Positions 54,501 through 64,000 of a stretch of 64,000 nt of DNA are shown here, one piece after another. Within the stretch, counting starts at the first letter, position 1; each line of letters starts with the position of its first letter. This DNA is from Torymus aiolomorphi. Lineage: Eukaryota > Arthropoda > Insecta > Hymenoptera > Torymidae. The notes under the pieces were generated by a model. It saw only the letters and a program-made list of their open reading frames with translations, had not been told where the DNA came from and did no database searches. Made by a program: the position numbers and the translations under genes. The stretch covers positions 12,654,601 to 12,718,600 of the forward strand of contig CM070877.1 in assembly GCA_036365515.1 (NCBI GenBank), in the 5' to 3' direction.

Positions 54501-56457
54501 ACTCTGAGGCACATTTTTTTCAATTGTTTATACCTACAAAAAAAAATTGTGATAATTTTTTGTAATAATTGTGTAACTTAGTTATTTAAGAGTCTAAAAA
54601 ACACCTTTGTCCAGGTTCAAACTGTGAAACATTAAAGAAATGAAGAAAAAATGCATGAAATCTTTTAGTTTGTCATTTTACAAATTTTAAAGCTTGATTT
54701 TGTACTTTTTTGAAAGTGTTAGCTTTAATTTTTACATTCAGCCAGTACTTTTTATAAAACTCAGTCCCATAATAATACCTAGAGTAAAATGATAGGTAAT
54801 AAGTATAGACATTTGATAATATCATAGGTAATAAGTATATGTATTTGTTAAAAGACCATTTTATCCTTTTGTATAGAATTTATTATAACCTACAAAGTGT
54901 AAATACCTGATTGACTTGTTATATGTGTACATGTAAAAGCTTCATAAATAAGACATTATTCATCACAATTTAAGTTAAAAACTAAACATGAACATAACTC
55001 ATTGTAAACAATTAAAATAACATACACTTACTAAGAATATAATAATAGTGAGTATAATCATACTTAAAATGATAGATTATAAATAAAGATTGTCAATGTA
55101 TAACTGCATTAATTATAAATCACAATTGTAAATTTATAAAAAATTGATTGGAACTGAATTCTTGACTTCTGTAAAATCAATAATATTACACAAGTATAAC
55201 AATAAAAGGTTCAACAGTCTTCGATTCTTAGTGATATGGTAAAAGCATTTTAGAATATCAGAGTATAAAACGTTTGGCACTGGGGTATCCCAAAATGCGT
55301 CAGTGATGATTTTGTTAATTCGATATAAACAATTCCATCAAAGGATGTCAATTTTCGTCATGCATAATTTTAAAGCAAAAGCATTTTAGGCACTGACGGT
55401 GGTTAATTAAAAATCTTGCCCATAAGAGGCAAAAGATCACATTTCATGTGTAATTGACACAAGTTCAATATTTTCTTGTGACTTAAAATTATTACCTGTT
55501 CTTGATATACTTCAAGGGAAGCTATATCCATTTGAATTGATAAAAAGATTCGAGTTGCTAAGAAGCTATATGATGCTTACTGCATAATAATTGTAAAATT
55601 TAAATTATTTACAAGTTATAAAATTAATTTTAACACTTTACACACACTAATATTAAATGCAATAAATTTGTGTAATATCAAAAAACATATTACAATAAAA
55701 ACTTGAGTTAATCATGCTTGATAGTTTTAAAATATATATAGACAGAGATTAAAAATAATACAAAATGTTATTTTCACTTAGAAATTAAAATTTTAGTGAC
55801 AATAGATATAAACATGTGTGCAAAGTTCACATAAATTCAGAAAAATTCCCTTTACTATTTCAAGGTATGTCCAGTATTCACTAGACTGGCACTTTTACTT
55901 CTACAATTTACTTGAATAATCATAACTCTTTTACAAAATATACAATCATAAAACTTTTTATATTTTAAAAAATTATATATGATCTTTGTTAATCAAAAAA
56001 TGTTAATTATTCAAATAAAATGTAAAGTCTAAACTTAGAAAATAAGAGGATTGTTACATTTCCTCAAATACATAAAAATCTTATCTAAAACATTGGATTT
56101 CATTGTACGTTATTCGTTGTAATAGATAATATATACTAAAAACTATAAAATTAATGTAAATTCTTTGTCTTGGAAGCTATTTCGCTATAAATTTTGTGTT
56201 TTCTTAATGCCTTCATGTATATTTTCATAATGATATGCACAAAATTTTGTGTATTGTCAATAACTCAATTTGAATTTTTTACAAAGTTGTATATATGAAT
56301 TTGATGCAAATTATTGTATAATATCATTGTTTGCTCAACTTTGTGTGAAAATCTTTATTTCAGTAATAATTGATTTTCACATAAAATTTATTTAAAAAGT
56401 GTGCAATTTTGAAAACTTTACAAGTTTTTCAAAATTAGAAAACCTATAACAATGTTT
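54501..56457 (-). other. AT-rich intergenic DNA / 3' UTR of the TMEM45-like gene
   Basis: The sequence is strongly AT-rich with no GC island, in contrast to DNA left of 54 kb. A candidate AATAAA on the minus strand is at 56354-56359, about 100 nt after the stop codon at 56458. Nothing else is supported. Confidence 0.4.
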
Positions 56458-57246
56458 TCATGTAGACCTAATTTCCATTTCGTTGCAATAATCATATATT
56501 GGAACTTCAGGTGGTGGTGGTGGTTCACGAGGCAAGCAACTTCGTGTTATGGCAACAACAAGAAGAGTAATAGTGGAAGCTGCTGCTACATGCCAAGAAA
56601 ATCTAAGAATAATTTTCTCCAAAGTCAAAGAATCTGGACTATATACCCTAACCATATGCGCTATCCAGCCTCCATGTAATAAAGTTGTGGCTCCTCTTAA
56701 TAATTTGACTTCAGGCCAGACTAACTCTAATGTCACAGCCATACTGCTCAACCATACAATTGCTGCAAGAATCATGTTAACTGGGCTCTTATTCACATTA
56801 GCCCAGACAAACAACAAACCTTCCACAAAGAAACTCTGCCCCAGAGCCATTTTTGATAATCCATCGCTCACATTGCGAGGGAAATAAAAATGTAGTACAT
56901 CTACTAGTCCAGAGAATGCAAAGAAGAGGTAAATAGTGGCATGCACAACTTTTGGTGAAACTTCTCCAGCATTCGGTAAGCCACCTGTCAGTGTTCCAGC
57001 TAGCCCAACGGCAGTTGCTATCAGTTTTAGGCTACCTTCAATGGGATGATTGCTCATCGTATCCATACAGGCCTTTTTGAAACGAACCATTGCCCCCAGC
57101 TTGGGACTTTCTCTGTGCTGGCGTGGCTTGGGCTTCACATACCATAGCCTCGCATACTCACAGCACCATTTCAGACCAAATACATAAAAAATGCAGCCAG
57201 TTAATAGGTATGGTAAGTTATTTTCTTCATCACCCCTCTCTGCCAT
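56458..57246 (-). CDS. TMEM45-family (DUF716) multi-pass membrane protein
   Basis: The uninterrupted frame gives 262 residues, close to the ~275 of vertebrate TMEM45 proteins. About seven hydrophobic segments are visible near residues 11-28, 73-90, 100-120, 134-150, 156-177, 183-202 and 217-234. Family-like features are the N-terminal HPIEG..L region (67-73), HATIYLFFAFSGLVDVL (102-118), the segment LGQSFFVEGLLF (135-146) and the late LLHGGWI..(189-195) matching the LLQGTW-type motif. The C terminus is cytosol-like with PPPPPE. Start: the first ATG (57246) lies 8 nt inside an exon after the acceptor TTGCAG (57255). The biochemical role of this family is not established. TMEM45A versus B orthology cannot be decided here. 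Confidence 0.85.
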   Translation of the reverse strand: MAERGDEENNLPYLLTGCIFYVFGLKWCCEYARLWYVKPKPRQHRESPKLGAMVRFKKACMDTMSNHPIEGSLKLIATAVGLAGTLTGGLPNAGEVSPKVVHATIYLFFAFSGLVDVLHFYFPRNVSDGLSKMALGQSFFVEGLLFVWANVNKSPVNMILAAIVWLSSMAVTLELVWPEVKLLRGATTLLHGGWIAHMVRVYSPDSLTLEKIILRFSWHVAAASTITLLVVAITRSCLPREPPPPPEVPIYDYCNEMEIRST

Positions 57247-57254
57247 TTTGATGT

Positions 57255-57720
57255 CTGCAATGAATCATACAATAATTAACATAATACGCATAGCAACATA
57301 AAACTCGCCTACTCCCATCTAAATAAAAACTACTTTAATCCGCTAAAAGTCACACATCAATTAAAGAAACTCCCTTAACTGCCTTTAATTACCCCTCACA
57401 GTACTGAATGAAATCACACCCACCTTTGTATAAAACAAATAAGCAGCATCCCACCGGCAACACATCTAAAAATAACTTTACCCTTAAAAGCGCTTCCAAA
57501 TTTACTTTAAGCTATATTTACCCACACTCCAAAATCACGAAGTCTCCAAAAACTTACGTTATGCCACTGGCTGCCGCGGTGATCATAACTTCATAACTCG
57601 ATACTCCGTGGAACGACGACGCCGCGCCGGACTGAATTACATTGTCCTCGCGCGCTTCCGCTCGGCCCGCTCGAGAAAGGAAAACATAACCTACCCTGCC
57701 CCTGTTGAGACTTTGATGAA
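57255..57720 (-). promoter_or_regulatory. 5' non-coding exon, intron and promoter of the TMEM45-like gene
   Basis: The acceptor at 57255 is TTCATTGCAG. A strong donor AAC-GTAAGT at 57558/57557 would define a 302-nt intron in the 5' UTR. Upstream of it 57558-57690 is GC-rich with CG dinucleotides, fitting a short first exon and promoter. The splice pairing is inferred from motifs only. Confidence 0.5.
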
Positions 57721-57909
57721 ATAGACATATAGATATAAATCACATTTGCGATTTATGTTTTACAATTTTACATATCTGTTGGGCAAATGTCGCGATTATT
57801 TCAATACTCCAAGTAGCCAACTTCAGAGCGCGGCGGCTCTGCAAGTTTTGGAAAGTATCCCGGGATCACTCTGCAATAGTACCTCGCGTGCTCGCTGATG
57901 CACGCGGCG

Positions 57910-58163
57910 CTAAGGCCCTGGCCACATGTGAATACGCTTGCGCATGAATGCGTACGGCGCAGCGGAATCACTAGAAGGCCTAAGTGAAACTCGCTAGTGC
58001 CAACTATAGAGAAAAGTCAGTATGACTTCGTGAACCCTCTCAACAATAGAAGTTCCTCACGAAACCATAGTGAATTTCCTGCAAAGTTGAAATTACAAAG
58101 TTTTCCTAGTGACTCCGCTGCGCGTACGCAAGCGTATTCACATATGTGGCCAGGGCTTAAGGT
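57910..58163. mobile_element. Inverted-repeat (MITE-like) element
   Basis: The left arm (about 57910-57975) has landmarks GGCCCTGGCCACAT, GTGAATACGCTTGCG, GCGCAGCGGAATCACTAG. It recurs in reverse complement at about 58103-58162 with a few substitutions and short gaps. The interior of about 130 nt has no coding capacity. The element lies just upstream of the TMEM45-like promoter. Confidence 0.65.
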
Positions 58164-58748
58164 CAAGGCGCGAAGACAAAAAAGAAGAGCCAGATTGCCG
58201 TTGCCGAATGCATTAGTGTTAAGCCTTTTCCTTCTGTTTCTCTCCCTTTCGCTGTATTAGTGTATGTGTATGTGCCACGAGAGTTTTTTCGTAATTAAGA
58301 TTGTATATATATATGTAGTTAGGAACACCCGCAAACATGTTTTCCCCAGTAGTTAACATTTCGTGCAACGTGTTGCGTGAGCAGCTAGCCCCCACCTTTT
58401 GTTAACACTGAATAAAATTTACCTTTGTATTTTTTTATTAATATTACATCTAGCGAGTAACGAAAATAGTAGTTTTCCTTATATTATTCAACAGAATTTG
58501 ACTTTACACAAAAATTTCAAATACAAAAGTTGTGGATATAACATTGAAACGAAACTCTTTTTTATTTAACATTTTCATATAAATAAAAACAAAAACGATT
58601 ATTTTAATTATGATAAAAATTATGAAAACAATGTTTTTAATTTTAAATATACCTGCAATCTTGGTACTTACAAACCTTTTACAAGAAACAGTAAATCTAT
58701 AAAAGTAAATGCATAATTATTTTTATTTAAAATTTACTGCAGCTGTAT
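58164..58748. other. AT-rich intergenic DNA
   Basis: No gene, RNA or repeat is recognised. Confidence 0.4.
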
Positions 58749-59104
58749 TTATTTTATTTTATTTTATTAAATTAACGGAAATTATCCCTATACATAAACA
58801 TAGAAGAGCCAAATAGGCAAAAATTAAATAACAAATGTAAAGAAAAAGTAGAAAAAATAGCGCTGATGATCAGAGAATATGCAGTAGTAAACTAATAGAA
58901 TTTTAGTAAAGACGCTTTTACATGATTCTTGAGTGTGTACAAATTTGAGATCTTTGAAATATCAACATCTAAAGAGTTCCACAATCGACGCAACCTAAAG
59001 GTCGTTATATTTAAACCTAAAGGTTTATATTTATAATGATAAATATTATGAAAATAAAGTATTACGAGTTTTGCAATAGCAAAATTATAAGGTTCTCCTG
59101 AACA
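58749..59104 (-). mobile_element. LINE (non-LTR retrotransposon) 3' fragment
   Basis: On the minus strand 59104-58892 is open for 71 codons to a TAG. It reads as the C terminus of a non-LTR reverse transcriptase protein, with FRLRRLWNSLD, then spaced ISNLYTLKNHVKASLL, like the RLWNSLP...FK..L ending common in that group. About 120 nt of 3' UTR then leads to a (TAAAA)n tail at about 58749-58770. The rest of the element is missing or too diverged. The clade is not determined. Confidence 0.6.
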
Positions 59105-60000
59105 TTACGATCGTGCCTAATGTAAAAACGAAGTTTTTTACATCGCATAGCAATCTTAGTTATTGTAACACTATAAAAGGAGTAAAAATCAATGAATCGT
59201 CCTGAAATTAGGCACAGATATAGCTTTTTTATATCTTCGAACCGAGTTCGTTCTCCAAAAAAATCCTATCGTGACGACCAACGATATTTGAGGATAAAAA
59301 ATTTTTTTGATATTTTCGAATAGCATTTTCTAAGAAAAATTTTATTCATCGACTTAAAATTTTAACCATTTATTACTTTTGTTTAGGACAATATTGTGTT
59401 ACAATTTAAAGAGATTATCTTCATTTATTATTGAGAAAAAATATGGGGATTTGCGAAAAATAGTGTATTTATTGCGAAGTTTTATTGTGAATAGAGAAAA
59501 TCCGGTGTGATACAATTCATTATGGCCATAACAAATTTAAAAAAGGAATCAAAACATTAATTTGAGGAAGCTAAGTGCCATTGTACTGTCATCGGTTTTT
59601 TTATCAATTGACTTAAGTTATGTTACAAACGTTTTAGGTTGCTGATTTGTGTTACAGATAATCTAAGTTAAATTCTGCTTGAAAATATTTTAAGTTAGGA
59701 TTGTACAAATGTCAAAATTATTGTAAGTCCTCAAAACACAATTTAAATCTAAGGGAGAAATGGGAATAAGCATGTAGTGATAAGTTATAATCATTCATCA
59801 GCGGTTCAACTATTGATAACATACCGACTGAGGGTATAAACTAAAAAAAAAGGTTTGAAAAAGTAAGGCTCAAATTTATATAGTCAATGCTCACAGCTCA
59901 AACTTTTAATGTATATAAGTATAAAGGTATAGATGTATAATAACATTAACATCATATTGAAAGTTTAAGCATTGAAAACTGAGCACTGATTATAAATTTT
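59105..60000. other. AT-rich intergenic DNA
   Basis: Part of this may be further decayed LINE sequence (a frame-shifted continuation up to about 59160 is possible). Otherwise nothing is recognised. Confidence 0.3.
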
Positions 60001-60024
60001 AGCCTAACAGGTAGGATATATATG

Positions 60025-60190
60025 TAGCAGGAAAGGTGATGGTCGGTACGTCGTGACACGCCCCCCCCCCTCCGCCATACAATCGCTGCGGGGCGGTGCT
60101 ATTTTCCTTCGCTCAAGTGTCACATCGGGGCGGGAGCTCATATAAAGATTCGGCCCCGACAACACTTTTGTCCATACCTAGACAAGATTT
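60025..60190 (+). promoter_or_regulatory. Isolated GC-rich patch with TATA-like box
   Basis: A C10 run (60061-60070) and GGGGCGG motifs are followed by TATAAAG at 60141-60147 with GC-rich sequence on both sides. It resembles a compact TATA promoter pointing right, but no gene is recognised downstream. Confidence 0.2.
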
Positions 60191-60732
60191 GTCTTTTTAT
60201 TTTGTATTTGTTTCATTTTTTATTAGCTGATTCTTGTGTGTCTTCAGTTTTCTTTTTTTTTTTTTTTTGTTTCACCTTAATGTCTAGATAATACAAAATT
60301 TTGGCTTGTCTTACAACTACGATACATTGTTTTACCGTTTGACAAGTTACAAAGGTATATATTTCTTTTATAATTCCATATAAAATATATGTACAATGCA
60401 CATTCCATGTATACTTTTTAATAAAAATTGATATGATAAAAAAAATTTTCTAAGTTTTTGTGCAAGATCTCATCTGAGTTCTTACGTATAATTCTTATTC
60501 TTACGTAAATATACAAACTCACGTGACATTTTAAATACAGGCCTTGAAAAAATTATCATAAAAAGAATTTTTGTCAAAGAATTAACTTGAAATGCATTTT
60601 TAAAAGAATAATAAAAGGAATATGATCCGTACAACCGCTTTAGAGCTAAAACAAATAATTTGTTTAACTAAATTTGAGTGCTATTCTGGTTTATAATTCA
60701 GGGGAGATTTCACGTGAGTTTTTTCAGTAGGA

Positions 60733-60883
60733 TTTCCACGCAAAAAAGAACAGTTACATATACAGAAAATAACATGGTTTACTATATCTATACATAAGGA
60801 ATAAGTGATGTTCCTTATATACATATAGATATAGCCACCACTGTTATTTTCTGTATCTGTAACTGATCTTGTTTGCATGGAAA
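60733..60883. repeat. 151-bp near-palindrome
   Basis: The left arm starts TTTCCACGCAAA at 60733; the right arm, read from 60883 on the minus strand, starts TTTCCATGCAAA. Arms of about 70 nt pair with scattered mismatches, including ACAGAAAATAACA and CTATATCTATA blocks. The centre is near 60808. The structure suits a small MITE; a pre-microRNA-like transcript cannot be excluded. Confidence 0.7.
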
Positions 60884-61375
60884 GGTCGATACGCTCAGCG
60901 TACATGCGGCCTCTCCGTGCATCCATCTCCTAGTGAGCGCTCTCGCTCACCTTCCTCCAGATCTTCACCAAATTCAAACGCACTTCCGTGCTGATTATAA
61001 TCGTTTCCGTCTCATCGCATCGTCCTATGCGCGCGTAGGTCCCATAGCGAGCCCGAGTGTCCCAGGAAATCCCATTTATCCCGGTTGGTAATGAAGTAAC
61101 GAAGTAGGTGCTGTTGGTAATGAAGTGGTGGTATCTCGATGGCTCTTTTTTCCGGGGCAGCACTTGCAGCTACGACTGCCCTTGAAATTTTGCCCGCAGT
61201 CATAACCGATTGATCCGTGTACGAGACTAATTTTTATTGCTGCTCCCACCAAAAGAAGCAATTTCTTCATCTGTAAACATTAATTTTAAATGATAAGAAA
61301 GAAATCTTGTTTAAACTGAGTAAAATTATCTAATAAAAATGACTGTAATACATAGTAACATCGAGTCATCATACT
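60884..61375 (-). other. Possible small secreted-protein ORF and flanks
   Basis: On the minus strand a 64-codon frame at 61076-61270 starts with an ATG directly preceded by TTTACAG and encodes a signal-peptide-like MKKLLLLVGAAIKI followed by a Cys-rich stretch (GYDCGQ, SCKCCPG). The frame then ends without a recognised domain. An overlapping frame continues to 60930. A secreted peptide, an exon of a larger gene, or the decayed start of a retroelement or virus-derived glycoprotein are all possible. A 14-bp duplication (GTTGGTAATGAAGT) lies at about 61083 and 61112. Confidence 0.2.
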
Positions 61376-61485
61376 TGCAATATTAAAATAATCACTATGT
61401 TTTTATAGTAAAAATTTCTATGAGCAATTTTTACTATCTACATAGCAATTTTTACTATAAAACATAGTAATTATTTCAACATTGC
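61376..61485. repeat. Hairpin-forming inverted repeat
   Basis: Arms of about 45 nt (61376-61422 and 61439-61485) share CACTATGTTTTTATAGTAAA and variants. The TAGTAATTTTTACTAT-type words resemble those in the terminal arms of the element at 26676-29372. Confidence 0.55.
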
Positions 61486-62780
61486 TCGTATGTCCGGACG
61501 TTACTATGTACTATAGTAATTTTTATTAAATTATGTTTCTCAGTAGATAGCCGCGTTTAATAAGATTGCTAATGTGGTTTAACATGCGAAAAGCGCAATT
61601 AGCGATTGCTATATGCACGACTTTGATTTTATGTTCATTAACTTGCAATTTAAGGGCGCTTACAGGCTGAAAACGATCTTCTAATAAATATAAAATATGA
61701 CTTTTATATATGTATGATACTAAGATATTTGGCATAATAGAAAACAATTTTTAAAATAAAATTTGAAATGTTACAAGCAGCAAAGTTACTATATAACTTT
61801 CTATGGAAATTTTTATTTTTGATCCTATGTTAATAGGATAATAATTCAGAAATTATTAAAGAATGAAGCAAGATATAAATTTTTTAAACATGTGCCATGT
61901 AACGTGGTATGTAAAATTGTAAACAATGTCATGTCACGCTTCCCACATTAATAATTTCTAAATTATTTTCCCGTAATTCCGACCTGAAATTGCAGAAGGA
62001 AGACAATGAGCTTCTCCGTCAAAATAGGGTAAAAAATAAAAAAATTCATAGCAAGTTAATGTGACTTTCTTTAATGAGCAATATTTACACTTGTAATAAT
62101 CCAAATTTTTATTTAAATATTTGTTTCTATTATGCCAAATATCTTACTAGAAAAGGGTCGTGCCTCCGAATCACGGATTTGTCTCAAACTTTGGGATATG
62201 TAGAACTATTACATTTGTTATATAAATTTTTATGCAAAAGATCGTTTTTAACAGGTGAGCATCCTTAACATTACCATTTCTGAAGGAGCGTCTTAATTAA
62301 TTAAACCTAAATTTAAGAATTTTAAGCAATTTTTGGTTTAAAAAAATTATTTGCTCAAATAAATTTGATACGTATGACTCTTCAGTCAATAGTGACATAA
62401 AATACCAATAATTTCAGACCGATCACATCAAAATCCACCAAGTTCCTGAATCTGCAGATTCCACAAGTATCTTATTTTATTAATAAAATGTAGTTTTCAA
62501 ACACCAAATAGATAAATATGTTAACTATAAACAGTGTATTTACTTTAATTGCTTTAGGTTGCCTTATCTGAAGCTTTTCTAATAACGAGGTAATTTATTC
62601 AACTCTTTTAACTGCTTTGCACCTTCGTCTAGAGAAGTCCCATCTGTACCTATATAAAATAGAGATAGCAATCTTTTCTCATAAATATCTCTTCCCTATA
62701 CAATAAATAATATTTTCGCTCAGAAAGGCTTTTCTTTCTGGACTTTCTATTTCGGTCGTTTTTTTAGGATGGGGTCTTCC
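61486..62780. other. AT-rich intergenic DNA
   Basis: Short frames at 61526-61747 (minus) and 62074-62268 (plus) lack recognised domains. No other feature is supported. Confidence 0.35.
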
Positions 62781-63283
62781 AGGGCTTGAGATACCGTCGA
62801 ACAATTTTCCGCGTTAACTGCCTCCTCGGTTGTCACACTTTTTTCCTTTACGACAGGGTCGCACGTCCGAGCGTCAACGGTGACAGCTGGCGAAAGCTGG
62901 TTTTTATTGACCTCGGAGTGCTCAAATTCTTAGGGCGTAAGGCTTTTCTTATTGTCATCGGGAGCCATGCATCCCAAAATCGTCGTAACGCGTGGTGCTG
63001 CAGCACCTTTTTTTTCGCGGCACCAGAGCCTTAATGAGCTGCCTATATACAGTATATAATATACATTTTGCCGGCTTAGCAGCCAGCCAGCGCGGCTGTG
63101 CGTCGCCATTGTATGATGGGTGGGTTGTTAAACGACAGGTAGTCGAGCGTCGACTTCCTGACTTGCTCGTCAGCCAGGGCCGGCCTGGGGGGGGGGGGGG
63201 GGGGGCGCCCGAGGGCGCCGGACAAAGAGAACGCCGAGGCGGGCGCGAGATCCACGAATATGACAGAGTCATGAAGACATAAA
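62781..63283. other. GC-richer junction before the satellite, with a G19 run
   Basis: GC content rises; a run of 19 G lies at 63187-63205, flanked by GGCC and GGCGCC sequence. Overlapping frames on both strands are compositional. The segment borders the tandem array directly. Confidence 0.4.
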
Positions 63284-64000
63284 ACAATAAGCAAGACGAT
63301 TATTTAAATAATTTGTAAACCCAAGTAGGCAGGGAACACGAGGTCCACGTATGTAAGGAAGCCACGTAGACGTGCAACAATAAGCAAGACGATTATTTAA
63401 ATAATTTGTAAACCCAAGTAGGCAGGGAACACGAGGTCCACGCATATAAGGAAGCTACGTAGACGTGCCACAATAAGCAAGACGATTATTTAAATAATTT
63501 GTAAACCAAGTAGGCAGGGAACACGAGGTTCACGCATGTAAGGAAGCCACGTAGACGTGCAACAATAAGCAAGACGATTATTTCAATAATTTGTAAACCA
63601 AGTAGGCAGGGAACACGAGGTTCACGCATGTAAGGAAGCCACGTAGACGTGCAACAATAAGCAAGGCGATTATTTAAATAATTTGTAAACCAAGTAGGCA
63701 GGGAACACGAGGTTCACGCATGTAAGGAAGCCACGTAGACGTGCAACAATAAGCAAGACGATTATTTAAATAATTTGTAAACCAAGTAGGCAGGGAACAC
63801 GAGGTTCACGCATGTAAGGAAGCCACGTAGACGTGCAACAATAAGCAAGACGATTATTTCAATAATTCGTAAACCCAAGTAGGCAGGGAACACGAGGTCC
63901 ACGCATATAAGGAAGCCACGTAGACGTGCAACAATAAGCAAGACGATTATTTAAATAATTTGTAAACCCAAGTAGGCAGGGAACACGAGGTTCACGTATG
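63284..64000. repeat. 92/93-bp tandem satellite, 7.75 copies, runs off right edge
   Basis: Units starting ACAATAAGCAAGACGATT begin at 63284, 63377, 63470, 63562, 63654, 63746, 63838 and 63931. The 1-bp length difference comes from ACCCAAG versus ACCAAG. Each unit contains the palindrome ATTATTTAAATAAT (or a one-base variant), then GTAGGCAGGGAACACGAGG and CACGTAGACGTGC. Units are about 95 percent alike, implying recent homogenisation. The first unit differs most at its left border. Confidence 0.97.

Noticed and set aside
63284..64000. Tandem array considered as a CRISPR array
   Set aside because: Whole 92/93-bp units repeat without variable spacers, and the genome is an animal's; it is a satellite.

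Overview
The window looks like nuclear DNA of an insect, most likely a hymenopteran such as a parasitoid wasp; the species is inferred, not proven. Coding density is very low, introns are both tiny (71-72 nt) and very large (over 22 kb), dinucleotide GA/CT tracts are abundant, and the proteins are animal proteins. All three host genes I can support lie on the minus strand.

From right to left: a TMEM45-family (DUF716) membrane protein with an intronless coding region (56458-57246) and a 5' non-coding exon; ARPC4, the 20-kDa subunit of the Arp2/3 complex, complete in four coding exons (53884-52628) that join to exactly 168 codons plus stop; and the 5' part of the transcription factor gene Nuclear factor I (NFI). 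NFI contributes a first coding exon at 45642-45722 and a second at 22907-23062. The second encodes the start of the NFI DNA-binding domain. They are separated by a 22.6-kb intron, and no later NFI exon is found down to position 1, so about 70 percent of the window is NFI intron.

The intron and upstream DNA is not uniform. Roughly three dozen CpG/GC-rich islands, often rich in GA or CT tracts, recur with quasi-regular spacing (commonly 1.0-1.5 kb) from about 3.8 to 54.5 kb, separated by AT-rich DNA. In nearly every island I inspected the left flank is C-rich and the right flank G-rich on the + strand, so GC skew flips from negative to positive at each island and gives a sawtooth. The NFI exons and the ARPC4 promoter lie in such islands, but most islands have no recognisable gene. 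This is the most unusual signal here.

Mobile and repetitive DNA interrupts this pattern: a 1-kb near-perfect palindrome (1701-2699); a TTAA-bounded inverted-repeat element (8115-8586); a 5'-truncated Penelope-like retroelement with a GIY-YIG domain and a hammerhead-like 3' motif (16969-18420); a 2.7-kb element with terminal inverted repeats and internal ~330-bp repeats (26676-29372); several short inverted-repeat hairpins (8.7, 47.8, 57.9, 60.8 and 61.4 kb); a LINE 3' fragment (58749-59104, minus); and a 92/93-bp satellite array (63284-64000) running off the right edge. No rRNA, convincing tRNA or CRISPR array was seen.
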